This document shows, piece by piece, positions 1-10,426 of a DNA stretch of 64,000 nt. The stretch lies in NCBI GenBank assembly GCA_946902985.2, contig OX336388.2, positions 134,613,846 through 134,677,845 of the forward strand, read 5' to 3'. The stretch's first letter is position 1, and each line of letters opens with the position of its first letter. This DNA comes from Meconema thalassinum. Its lineage: Eukaryota; Arthropoda; Insecta; Orthoptera; Tettigoniidae. A program made the translations under genes and the position numbers. The notes under the pieces were generated by a model. The model searched no databases, had not been told where the DNA came from, and was given only the letters and a program-made list of their open reading frames with translations.

Positions 1-110
1 CATTCACCGCCTCGTGTCACAGTGGGACAAGTGCCTCAATACTTCTAACATAAAGGTACTGGTTTCTGTAATTATGACTCCGGCTCGTTACTTTTAGAAC
101 GCATCTTATA

Positions 111-928
111 TTTATGTATTTATGTATGTATGTATTTATTTATTATTTATTTATTTATTTATTTATTTATTAATAGCTACTGTTATAGTTTGGCAAAACC
201 TGGTGATAACAAGATATTTATCTACTGTATATCTCAATTTCTCTCCATAATAGGCCTATTTCTGTGTTCCCAGAATACAACATTTATTTTCTGCTTGAAA
301 ACTTTTGAACTCTTAGGAAAATGTTCCAAGACGTCTTCAGGTAACTCATTTGGATAAATTTGATTTTTGAATTTTGGGCCTAATTTTGTATTCGTGATCT
401 CTCCTACCCATATAATCTGGCCCATGCATTCTGTTTCACAATTCATTCCAGGCAGGCTCCCCTGTGTATGCTTTGTACAGCTCCTGGAGCCTTCTTCTAT
501 GTCTTCTGCTGTGTAGGGATTCCCATCCCACTTTAACATGTCAGGGACACTGTCAGTTCGGGAGAATTTGCCAAGTATGAATCTTGCAGCTTTCCTTTGC
601 ACCATCTCAGGGCTCCCACTCACTCGTGGCCTATTCCAAAATAAATTGGTCTCAAAAGACATTTGTAAGCCAATGCTTCGCCTGAATACTGCTACCCTTC
701 ATGTTTCTCATAACGAAGTATAACGACTTTTGCGCCTTATTAGTAGCGCTCTCAACGTTATCATTCCAGAGTAACCTTTTATTTATGACCATCCCGAGAT
801 AGCTGAATGACTCAACTCGTGGAATAATTTTGTTTCCTAATTTATGATCAAATATTGTCCCTTTTCTGCTGTTAGTAAAAGACAGGCATTTAGGCTTACT
901 TTTTTCTGCACAGCATTCTATGAGCAGG
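111..928 (-). mobile_element. 3' end of a Jockey/CR1-like LINE, degenerate
   Basis: Read on the minus strand, the segment encodes the end of a non-LTR reverse transcriptase: a thumb-like FSYLGMVINKRLLW near 770-830, then a tail with ARFILGKFSRTDSVPDMLKW and further charged sequence to about 300, with several frame changes. The arrangement (thumb, then QRKAARFI-type tail) is that of Jockey/CR1-clade LINEs. The element ends at low coordinates in a (TTTA)n tract at 111-173, which on the minus strand is the expected (AAAT)n tail. At 921-928 it is cut by a hAT-like insertion and resumes at 5281 for about 40 bases. It has no intact ORF and is a dead copy. Confidence 0.75.
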
Positions 929-1012
929 CAGGGCTGGATTTTCCAATAGGCCCCATAGGCCCCGGCCTAGGGGCGCACCATCCTCAGGGGCGCAGAATTA
1001 ATCCGCAAATTT

Positions 1013-2160
1013 TTCGCATACTTTTCACATTTTGCAAAAATTAGGAAAAAGTAGACTTATGAGATCGATCCGGGCAAATGTGTGTCTGTCTGTCCGTCTG
1101 TCCTTCTGTCTGTCTGTCTGTCTGGCTGGCTGGCTGGCTGGCTGTGTGTGTGTCCCCCCTATCAACTCCTAAACGGCTGCAGCAATCGAAACAAAATTTG
1201 GTAGGAGTAAAGATCTATACCCAAATATCTCAATGCCGTATTTGAAAATGATGTCAGTGCTACCAACTGCTGAAAAATCGCAATTGAAATTTGAGCTCCA
1301 TGTTGGATATCATGGAAGGTATGAATGGGAACTATTTCAAAATTGGCACACGTATAGATAATATTATTTTAGTCTAATATCCAAGAGGCTATACATGGCA
1401 GTGTTGCCAAAATGATTATAAGTCTGCTGATACGTCGAATTTTTAAATCCATATAACTTCTACACTATCTATTGGAATTCAACCAAATTTCGTGTGTGCT
1501 ATGTGTACATAAACAGATATGATTGAGCCTATTCTTAACAGCCACCAGGACTGCCAACTGTTAATAAATTCTCTCAATTTATTTTATCTAAATACCATTA
1601 TATCAGAAATTATGCAAGCCGACAGCTAAAAACTATGCACACGTATATTACCTGACATTATGTATTAATTTGGAGTATTTTATATACCTCAGTGCTGCCA
1701 ACATGATTCTAAGCCTGCTGATAGGTCCAATTTTAAAATGCATGTAACTTCTATACTAACTAATGGATTTCATTCAAAATTGGCACAACAATAGATCATA
1801 TTATTTCAGATCATTTCTGACCAATGCATGCATGACATTGTTGCCAACATGATTTTACGCTCGCTGTTAGTTTGTCTAACTGCATGTGACGTCCATGCTA
1901 TCCATTGGTCTTCAACCGAATTTTGTATTCTGTACCTTAAGAGATGGAACTAGGAATATATTCAGTCACCAGGGCTGCCAACTGCAGTGCTCTATTAGGC
2001 TATATTGTTCCAGGTATACAGTATTTCGAACTAATTAGAAATTTTATTTAACCAACTAATTTCGTCATTATTCCAGATAGATCCATATAGATTAATCATT
2101 GGCATGAATCTTAAATTTTAAGAAAAGTAGGCTCTTTAGTTCGTCACGGAACTTCTTGTT
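1013..2160 (-). mobile_element. Helentron-like non-autonomous element, C-type, copy 1
   Basis: This is the reverse complement of the copy at 17716-19142. Reading the minus strand it starts AACAAGAAGTTCCGTGACG, continues with AGCCTACTTTTC, and ends with a (CAGA)n-type microsatellite and a hairpin in which AGTCTACTTTTT pairs with a following AAAAGTANG segment. The interior is non-coding and made of diverged modules that mention 'accaaatttcg' and 'gccaacatgatt' repeatedly. A short 5' hairpin, a short inverted repeat shared by both ends, a terminal stem-loop and a subterminal microsatellite match the Helentron/HINE layout. That classification is an inference. Confidence 0.6.
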
Positions 2161-2412
2161 ATGATTTAAATTAAACTTTCCAAAATTTTGAGACTTTTCC
2201 AATTTATATTGAGGCCATCATTTTGCAACAAATGTTTTGCAACAGCAGATTTTTGGACTTCTGCTTTAGAACAAGGATGTTTTATGATTTATTAGGAGAA
2301 AATTAAGTCTTGAATATTAATATCAGTTTAATATGAATAATTCACAATGCATAGTTGTATGATGTAGTGTATATCCGAATATCTTTAAGTGTATAATGAG
2401 TCTTAAATGGTT

Positions 2413-3853
2413 TAATAGTACATTATGCAACGAGCCTATAATGGCAATAATTAACACACGAGTATGTTTATGATGATGATGATGATGATAATTGTTGTTT
2501 TAAGGGGCCTAACATCTAGGTTATCGGCCCCTGATGGTTTGGGTGATCGTGAAGATGAAAATGAAATGCGAACTTAAAACTAAAACCAACTACTAACCTA
2601 CATACTAGAAGAAGAAATGGAAAACTAAAGGAGAATAAGGCAAATAAAGGACAGGAGGAAAAGAAATGCCCTCAACCCTCGAAGAAGGCGGATTGAGGGA
2701 CTTGGAAGGAAGGAGAGCCATGAAAGGCAGATAGGAAAGTGAAAGAGGAGAGGGTCCACCCCAAAGGTAAGGGACAAAAAGGGAAAACGGACCCAGCTCA
2801 GGAATCCCTCGGGGTCACCAACTCCCGAACTCACCAGCCGTGAGCCCCTGAGGGTGTAGCATTATCTAGGGTGCACCAAAAGTGGTGGGGCTACATACAC
2901 CCTGCCTCCTTGAGGGCCTTAAGCAGAAGGCAGGAGATAACATGAAAAGAAAAAGAAGGCTGACCCCTCGCAAAAGGAGGGAATCAGAAAAGATGAGACA
3001 AGGGCCAATTAAGGCGGGAAAGGAAGAGACTCCCTAGGCCTCGGATACCCTAATACCGTCGGGGTCGGAAGAGAACAAGAGTTGACCAAGGGAGGTCGAT
3101 AGGAAAGAAGAAAGAGAGGAGCCGGCACAAGTAAGTGGAAGCAATGCCGGACTCAGCTGGGGCCCCGTGGTCGCCAACCCACAACCCACTAGATGTGAGC
3201 CCCTGGGGGGGTATGTTTATGAAACGAGCGTATGCGAGTTTTATAATTTCATACGAATGTCTTCATTACCATTATAGGCGAGTTGCATACGACTGTTTAT
3301 GTTCGACGATAATTATTATAACTATTTTATGTACGAACATAAATATTCATGAATATCTGTTGAGATTTCGTCAGTTTTATGTAATGAACAGAGTGCATGA
3401 GACGCAGAGAATGCCTTGTATTTGACCATGGCCTCCTCGATTACTCTACTATGACACTAGGCAACGCAGTGAAATTTAAATTAGAAGGCCGTGTGCTTCA
3501 AGGCCATGTGTTCAGATTGTGCACCAGTATTCAGTAAAACTGTCATAGAAGTCGATTGAAAACAACCCGCTGTGTAGAAATTGGATTTGAGGATATTAAG
3601 GTACAGTGCTATTTCTTGTCTCATATTCACCAGTATATTTACGCGAACATATGGACGGTGCACTTTCGGTAATTTATATAGACATGTTGGATTTTGAGCG
3701 CATGCGCGAACGTATCCTTATCTAATTGGTCAAACAACTGTTTCTAGAGCTGTGATTGGTGGGAGAAACTGTTTCATAATGAAAAATTGTGTTATAATGA
3801 CCATCATTATGATACAGTTTCCAGACATATAATAGTGAGGGTCGAACATAAAC
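2413..3853 (-). repeat. Unclassified repeat family D, copy 1 (split by a SINE)
   Basis: The parts 2413-2473 and 3211-3853 together match the copies at 25520-26208 and 28620-29115 in opposite orientation. Shared landmarks are TAATAGTACATTATGC at one end and AGGGTCGAACATAAA at the other, plus paired phrases such as 'gttcgaacataaa' inside. There is no coding frame. I do not know the superfamily. The many short internal inverted repeats suggest a structured non-autonomous DNA element. Confidence 0.6.
2474..3210 (-). mobile_element. SINE-like retroelement, family C, copy 1
   Basis: About 740 bp, found four times in the window, always in the same orientation. Its minus-strand 3' end is a (CAT)n tract followed by the target duplication GTATGTTTATGA (2462-2473 and 3211-3222). 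Landmarks include 'aaggggcctaacatctagg' and 'gtcggggtcggaagagaa'. Variable-length target duplications and a simple-repeat tail indicate retrotransposition by a LINE. There is no coding potential. I cannot assign the 5' head to a tRNA. Confidence 0.7.
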
Positions 3854-3975
3854 GTATATTAATATCTTGTTGGCCTATTTATTTATAGTTTATATATATA
3901 AATTTAGAAACCGTTGATTCTTATATTAATTTATTTAATTGATTTTACTTCACGATACATTAGAATAAAATATAA

Positions 3976-5180
3976 AACAAGTAGTTCCGTGAAGAACTAT
4001 AGAGCCTATTTTCATATATCCCACTAATGTTAATTGCCTCTATCAACATACTAAATTTCAGTTTTATTGCTGTAATAGATTCGTAGATATTGAGAACCCT
4101 CTAAATATTTCGGATGGTCGCCATGTTGGACTTTTATATATGTAGGGCTTAGAGTTATTTACTGTTACATGAAGAGTATTGTGTACGTGTAGTACTCAAC
4201 TCAAACTTCATTCACATGATTAGGACACAAGAAGTAAAAAAGAGATTTTAAAATTTCGCACAGCTGCCATCTTGTGGTATGGAAACTATTGAAATAAATT
4301 ACATGCCAGTGGATTAACATTCGTATCAGGATTTACTGTACCAACTTTCACTGCACTTGGATGGTTAAATTACGAGAAAGAACCATGAGAATATTTATAC
4401 TTCGCGTCGCCACCATGTTGGATTTGTGATCACCAGGTTATTGAAAGTCCTATAGGTGAACTTATGGTCATAACCCCTATGAACGTAAAAAAATTCAGTT
4501 TGATTGCTTTAGTAGAATCAAATATTCCGGATGGTCGCCATGTTGGATTGTTATATGTATAGGCCATAGAGTCATGTACCTTTAAAGGAAAATTATAGCG
4601 TTGGTTCATTATTCAAACTTCCACTTTATCGCATGATTACGACACAAGAAATAAAAACTTAATTTAAAAATTCGCACAGCCGCCATCTTGAGGTTATGTA
4701 AACAATTGAACTAAATTACATATCAGTGCATTGCAATGTGTATAAACATTTTCTGTACCAAGTTTCATTGCGTTTGGATCATTAAATAGCGAGAAAAGTC
4801 TATTTAAATCTTTTAACTTCGCTTGGCCGCCATGTTCGTTTTGTAGTTACCAGGTTCTCAAAAGTCACATAAGTGAACTTCTAGTATTTCCCTTTATGCC
4901 CATACAGAATTCCAGGATATCGGTAATAGTTTCGGAGTTATTGAATGCTGGTGAAATTCTTCGCACTGCCGCCATGTTGGATTGGTGAGACGTAACATAA
5001 TTTGAAGGGCACGGTCGGGGTCTCCCGGAATAGTGCTATGAGCTTACCGAGTTTCATTGAAATCGCTCCAGCCGTTTAGATTTTATTAGGGGGGGACACA
5101 CACACGAATCACACACACACACACACGGACAAAAGGTGATCTCATAAGCCTATTTTTACAAAATTGAAAATAGGCTAAAA
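3976..5180 (+). mobile_element. Helentron-like non-autonomous element, T-type, copy a
   Basis: It begins AACAAGTAGTTCCGTGAAG, where TAGTTC-cgtgaa-GAACTA forms a 6 bp stem, then AGCCTATTTTCATAT. It ends with (CA)n, 'ggtgatctcataagcc' and a terminal stem in which AGCCTATTTT pairs with AAAATAGGCT. The head AGCCTATTTTC and the complement of the tail form a short asymmetric inverted repeat. The interior is non-coding modules, each centred on GCCGCCATNTTG-like motifs. Three further copies are at 6026, 21684 and 53957. Confidence 0.65.
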
Positions 5181-5389
5181 ATACCTTCACCAAGACCTTT
5201 CTGAGATGATATGAAGATGGGGCGGTAAAATCCCACGGGCCTAGGAGCGCATAGACTCTAAATCCGGCCCTGTGAGCAGGGAAGTATTATTAAGCAACGA
5301 TCTTATTAAGGGAACTGCGCCCATAATCGGTCGGATTTCCAGATTCTTTTAATTAGGCCGATTGAACTGCGCCCATATTCAAGTCGGCT

Positions 5390-5583
5390 GTTATCCCAAG
5401 GTGGGTTTAAGGGGAAGTGACGGACTGTCTCCCACCACTGGCTTCTGCACTGCTGAGAATAAGAGGTAGTCCCTCGTCCCGATAAGCAGCTGTACTACGG
5501 GCCTCCGGGGGTGGCAGCTAATCACACTAACCACTACACCACAGAGGCGAATAATAATAATAATAATGATAATAATAATAATG
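5390..5583 (-). mobile_element. tRNA-like SINE fragment plus (ATA)n
   Basis: On the minus strand the head reads GCCTCTGTGGTGTAGTGG (A-box like) followed by GTTAGTGTGATTAGCTGCC and a CCCCCGGAGGCCC arm, as in arthropod tRNA-derived SINEs. The B box is degraded. It abuts an imperfect (ATA)n tract at 5551-5583. Confidence 0.55.
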
Positions 5584-5911
5584 AAAATCCACAGCCTTTT
5601 TCCAGTCATTGGACCGGGTCAGGGTTGAAATGAATGAAGCCCCCATCTAGCGGCGAGGATAGGCATTGTGCCAGCTTTCGAAGCCTGTCGCACTCCTCTG
5701 GGACAATGATTAATGAATGACCGATGAAATGAAATGATATTGGAGAGTGTTGCTGGAATGAAAGATGACAGGCAATACCGGAGTACCCGGAGAAAAACCT
5801 GCCCGCCTCCGCTTTGCCCAGCACAAATCTCACATGGAGTGACAAGGATTTGAAGCACGGAACCCAGCGGTGAGAGGCCGGCACGCTGCTGCCTAAGCCA
5901 CGGAGGCTACA
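5584..5911 (-). mobile_element. tRNA-derived SINE, family S1, copy 1
   Basis: The minus-strand head is GCCTCCGTGGCTTAGGCAG with the A box, and about 50 bases later a degenerate B-box region (GGGTTCCGTGCTTCAAATCC). The body then runs to a characteristic end, AGGCTGTGGATTTTCATT. The same family occurs at 16790, 23955 (split) and 56324. An (AAT)n tract follows at 5913-5970. There is no acceptor-stem pairing, so it is not a working tRNA gene. Confidence 0.75.
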
Positions 5912-5912
5912 C

Positions 5913-5972
<60 letters not shown>

Positions 5973-6025
5973 AACTCTCTCTAATCCACCATAAATAACT
6001 ACCCCTCTAGTTTTGTTATACATTT

Positions 6026-7572
6026 AAAACAAGTAGTTCCGTGAAGAACTATACAGCCTATTTTCCTATATCCTACTTATGTTAACTGCCACAATCAACA
6101 TACAAAATTTCAGTTTAATTGCTGTAACAGATTCGTAGATATTGAGAACCGTCTAAATATTTCAGATGGTCGCCAGGTTGGATTTTTATTTTTGTACTAT
6201 TACATTAAGATTATTGTGTACGTGTGGTATTCAAACTTCAATCGCATGATTAGGACACAAGAAGTAAAAACGAGATTTTAAAAGTACGCACACCAGCCAT
6301 CTTGTGATTATGCAAACAATTGAAATAAATTAGATGCCAGTGGATCAACATTTGTATTAGCATTTAACGTGCAAAGTTTCACGGCACTCGGATAGTTAAT
6401 TCGCGAGAAACGTCCATTTAAATATTTATACTTCGCGTCGCCGCCATGTTGGATTTGTGCTCACCAGGTTACTGAAAGTCCTATAGGTGAACATATGTTC
6501 ATAGTCTCTATGAACATTAAAAAAAAACAGTTTGGTTGCTGTAAAAGATTCATAGATATTGAGAACCGTCTAAATATTTCAGGAGCTCACCATTTAGGAG
6601 TGTTATGTGTATAGGCCATAGAGTTATGTACCATTCAAGGACAATTATTGCCTAGGTTCATTATTCAAACTTTCACTTCGATCGCATGATTACGACACAA
6701 GAAATTAAAACTTAATTTTAAAATTTCGCACAGCCGCCATCTTGAGGTTATGTAAGCAATTGAATTAAATTAGATGGCAGTGCATTACAATCTGCAAAAT
6801 CAATTACTGTACCACATTTCACTGCGCTCAGAGAGTTAAATCACGAGAAAAGTCTATTAAAATATTTTAAATTCGCTTGGTCGCCATGTTCGTTTCGTAC
6901 TTTACAGGTTTATGAAATCTACATAGGTATACCTGTATCATTACCCGTTATCACCGTACAAAATTGCAGGGTGATATCTGTAATAGTTTCGGAGATATAG
7001 AATGTCAGTGAAATATTTCGCACAGCCGCCATTTTGAGGTTATGAAAACAATTGAACTAAATTAGACTCCAGTGCATTACAATGTGTATAAACATTTGCT
7101 GTACCAAGTTTCATTATATTTAGATAGTTAAATCGCGAGAAAAGTCTATTCAAATGTCTCAACTTCGCTTGGCCGCCATGTTGGTTTTGTAGTCACCAGG
7201 TTTTTGAAAGTCTCATAGGTGAACTTCTAGTAGTGCCCTTTATCACCGTACACAATTTCAGGGCGATATCGGTAATAGTTTCGGAGATATTGAATGCTAG
7301 TGAAATATTTCGCACAGCCGCCATGTTGGATTGGAGAGACGTAACAAAATTTGAAGGGCACGGTCGAGGTCGCCGGGAATAGTGCTATGAACTTCCCGAG
7401 TTTCATTGAAATCGCTCCAGCCGTTTTGATTTTATTAGGGGGGGACACACACACGAATCACACACACACGCACACACACACACACACACGCACACGCACA
7501 CACACGCACACACACACGGACAAAAGGTGATCTCATAAGCCTATTTTTTTCAAAATTGAGAATAGGCTAAAA
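6026..7572 (+). mobile_element. Helentron-like non-autonomous element, T-type, copy b
   Basis: It has the same head hairpin and AGCCTATTTTC start as copy a, and the same (CA)n plus stem-loop end (AGCCTATTTTTTTC... GAGAATAGGCTAAAA). It is longer than copy a because it carries about one more internal module of roughly 300 bp. The module contains alternating CACAGCCGCCATCTTGAGG and GGCCGCCATGTTGG motifs. Non-coding. Confidence 0.65.
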
Positions 7573-7781
7573 ATATATAATAATCTTCAAATGGTAAGAT
7601 TACCTCGAACTAGATTATTAAACATTTTCAATAACAAAACCATTTTAGGTAGATTTCATTAGAAAGCTAACTATTGCAATGGGTCCCATGTTTCGACTTC
7701 CGGAAAATTTCGACATATCTTCGCGTTTCACATCCCCCAGACCCCAAAACCACCGTCAGTTCAAAAGTTTATATATAATTT

Positions 7782-7812
<31 letters not shown>

Positions 7813-8301
7813 TATATCAGTTTCTTGTGGACACGATAACTGCCGTAATTTTGCACCAATTACTTCGAATTTTTTACCGAAGATGTATACCTATAAAATC
7901 TCGGTCGAGTTTGTTACTGGGCTAAATCGGTCGAAGGGGGTGAAAATGGGGGGCTTTTTTCGAAAAAGTGAAATTTCGCTATAACTCTCTTAATACGTGC
8001 AATATCGAATCCATTCGAAGTTCATAATATGTGTCGGATAAGTGCCAAAAATTTATGTCAAATAAGATTTTTGATAGCACCAACCATTGACCAAAGGGGT
8101 GGAAAAAAGTGGGTTTTTCGGGAAACATTAATCATATCTCTCTTAATAGGCACAATATCAAAACCGTACAAAATGGACAATATTCCCCTAATAATTACCT
8201 AAAACTTTTGTCTGAAATAATTTTTGATATGACCCACCATTACGCCAAGGGACGAGAAAAATGATTTCGGAATTATAAGAAAATGACAAGAGCTATCAGT
8301 G

Positions 8302-8315
8302 GTTGCCATGGCAAC
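8302..8315. promoter_or_regulatory. X-box-like palindrome in family E copy 1
   Basis: GTTGCCATGGCAAC is a perfect 14 bp palindrome that matches the RFX-factor X-box consensus. A second, near-perfect box GTTGCCATGACAAC lies 33 bp downstream at 8349-8362. Only the motif match is seen; function is not shown. Confidence 0.4.
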
Positions 8316-8407
8316 ACTACTAAATTGATGAGGCATGGACCATCAGACGTTGCCATGACAACGCACTTGCACGAGATCAGATTCATTATTTCCATCTGAT
8401 TAAGTGG

Positions 8408-8928
8408 TTGGTTGGTTGGTTCTTAAGTTTAGGGGCTGCGACAACGCGGTCATGTAGCCCCGTGTACTTTGGGTGTGTGTAGAATCTGTCTGATAACCGG
8501 TGTTAATTGTGATGACTGTATTAGTGTGTGTTATCTGTTTGTTAATTTAAGTACTGCAACTAACAATTTTTCAGATAGTTCCTACTTTTGCCGCCAAGCG
8601 CCACTGTCAACGACTACGAGGCCAAGTTCAGAACTGAGCTACTAGACGCCGCCGCATTCGGCTCTTGGCAACGAACATAGAAACCTAAGAGCGTTGTATA
8701 CATTCTTAACCTATCCAATTTAGCTTCACACAGGTGCAATTAGTGGAAGGATCTTTAACATGCCATAAATCTATGACATGGGACCGCCGGCTTTACTTCC
8801 CCTCCGAAGGAAGGCATACTGAGGGATATTTAACGCTCTTAAAAAATCCGACGGCTTCGGCCGAGTTTGAACCCGGTATCTTGGGCATAGAAGCTCAGCA
8901 TGTTACCGACTACGCCACCAAAGCCGCC
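8408..8928 (-). mobile_element. tRNA-derived SINE, family S2, copy 1
   Basis: On the minus strand, GGCTTTGGTGGCGTAGTCGG gives the A box, and GGGTTCAAACTCGG the B box at usual spacing. A long body ends in TTAGGGGCTGCGACAACGCG-type sequence and (AACC)n at 8408-8420. Imperfect target duplications GATTAAGTGG and GATAAAGTGG flank it, placing it at the junction between E1 and the next S2 copy. The element is close to full length. Confidence 0.75.
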
Positions 8929-8940
8929 TGATAAAGTGGG

Positions 8941-9330
8941 AAGCGGCTTCGGTGACGTAACTGGTAGCATGCTGAATGTCTATGCCCAATGTCGCGGTTT
9001 CAAAGCCGGCCGAAGTCGTCGGATTTTCTAAGAGCACTAGAATCCCTCAGTATGCTTTCCTTTGGAGGGGAAGTTCCAACGTTCGTTGCGAGTTGATGGT
9101 TGGGGTGGCATCTAGTAGCCAAGTTCACAGCTAGGTGTCGTTGACGGTTGTACCTGGTAGCAACATTAGGAACTACTGCTTGAAATTGACCGTCTGCAGT
9201 ACTTACATGAATTAAGACTAATACAGCCATTACAATTCACACCGTGTATCAGACAGATTCTACACTCACCCAAAGTACACGGGGTTAGATGACCGCGTTG
9301 TCGCAGCCCCTAAACTGAGGAACCAACCAG
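8941..9330 (+). mobile_element. SINE family S2, copy 2
   Basis: The head is CGGCTTCGGTGACGTAACTGG, with a B-box-like GGTTTCAAAGCCGG, ending CTGAGGAACCAACCAG. It lacks the segment between the head and 'gttccaacgttcg' that copy 4 retains. It lies head-to-head with copy 1. Confidence 0.7.
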
Positions 9331-9970
9331 AGGTAGATTTCGTTAGAAAGCTAACTATTGCAATGGGTACCATGTTTCGACTTCCGGAAAATTTCGACAT
9401 ATCTTCGCGTTTCACATCCCCAGGCCCCAAAACCACCGTCAGTTCAAAAGTTATATATAATTTATGTATGTATATGTATATCAGTTTATTGTGGACACGA
9501 TAACTGCCGTAATTTTGTACCAATCACTTTGAATTTTTTACCGAATACGTATACCTATAAAATCTCGGTCGAGTTCGTTACTGGGCTAAATCGGTCGTTG
9601 GGGGGTGAAAATGGGGGGCTTTTTTTTTCGAAAAAGTGAAATATTGCTATAACTCTCTTAATATGTGAAATATCGAATCCGTTCAACATTCATACTATGT
9701 GTCGGATAAAGCCCAAAAATGTATGTTTGAAGAGTTTTTTTTATAGCACCAACCATTGACCAAAGGGGTGGGAAAAAGTGGGTTTTTCGGGAAACATTAA
9801 TCATATCTCTCTTAATAGGCACAATATCAAAACCGTACAAAATGGACAATATTCCCATAATAATTACCTAAAACTTTTGTCTGAAAGAATTTTTGATATA
9901 ACCCACCATTATGCCAAGGGATGAGAAAAATAATTTCGGAATTATAAGAAAATGCCAAGACCTATCAGTG

Positions 9971-9984
9971 GTTGCCATGGCAAC
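9971..9984. promoter_or_regulatory. X-box-like palindrome in family E copy 2
   Basis: The same GTTGCCATGGCAAC palindrome as at 8302, kept in the second E copy. The companion box downstream is mutated here to GTTGCCAAGATAAC. Confidence 0.4.
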
Positions 9985-10071
9985 ACTACTAAATTGATGA
10001 GGGATGAGCCATCAGACGTTGCCAAGATAACGCACTTGCACGAGATCAGATTCAGATTTCCATCTAAGTGT

Positions 10072-10426
10072 GAAGCGGCTTCGGTGACGTAACTGGTAGC
10101 ATGCTGAATGTTTATGCCCAAGGTCGCGAGTTCAAAGCCGGCCGAAGTCGTCGGATTTTCTAAGAGCGCCAAAAATCCCTCAGTATGTTTTCCTTTGGAG
10201 GGGAAGTTCCAACGTTCGTTGCGAGTTGCTGGTTGCGGTGGCATCTAGTAGCCAATTTCACAGCTAGGTGTCGTTGACGGTAGTACCTGGTAGCAACATT
10301 AGTAACTACTGCTTGAAATTGACCGTCTGCAGTCCTTACCTGAATTACAGACTAATACAGCTATCCCAAAGTACACGGGGTTACATGACCGCGTTGTCGC
10401 AGCCCCTAAACTGAGGAACCAACCAA
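10072..10426 (+). mobile_element. SINE family S2, copy 3
   Basis: Same head and tail as copy 2, with a further internal deletion near 'acagctatcccaaagtac'. It follows E2 directly, as copy 2 follows E1. Confidence 0.7.

Larger units (their letters stand above)
929..5272. mobile_element. hAT-type DNA transposon relic, 4.3 kb, host to nested repeats
   Basis: The element starts CAGGGCTGGATTT and ends AAATCCGGCCCTG, giving a 13 bp terminal inverted repeat with one mismatch. The identical 8-mer TGAGCAGG lies directly outside each end (921-928 and 5273-5280). An 8 bp target duplication with CAGGG-type ends is characteristic of the hAT superfamily. No transposase is readable. Most of the interior is later insertions: a C-type Helentron-like copy (1013-2160), family D (2413-3853) carrying a SINE, and a T-type Helentron-like copy (3976-5180). 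The leftover 2161-2412 and 3854-3975 stretches are AT-rich and show nothing I recognise. The flanking LINE reads across the insertion, so the hAT arrived after the LINE. Confidence 0.8.
7647..10071 (+). repeat. Family E, two direct copies of about 740 bp
   Basis: E1 (7647-8396) and E2 (9331-10071) are direct near-copies starting AGGTAGATTTC and sharing 'catgtttcgacttccgg', 'gctataactctctt' twice, and 'gttgccatggcaac'. The second SINE-E junction (10071) has the same arrangement as the first, so E plus a plus-strand S2 SINE was probably duplicated as a unit. A reverse copy of the start, GAAATCTACCT, lies at about 10728-10738 and could be the far end of a parent DNA element. There is no coding capacity. 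Confidence 0.6.
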
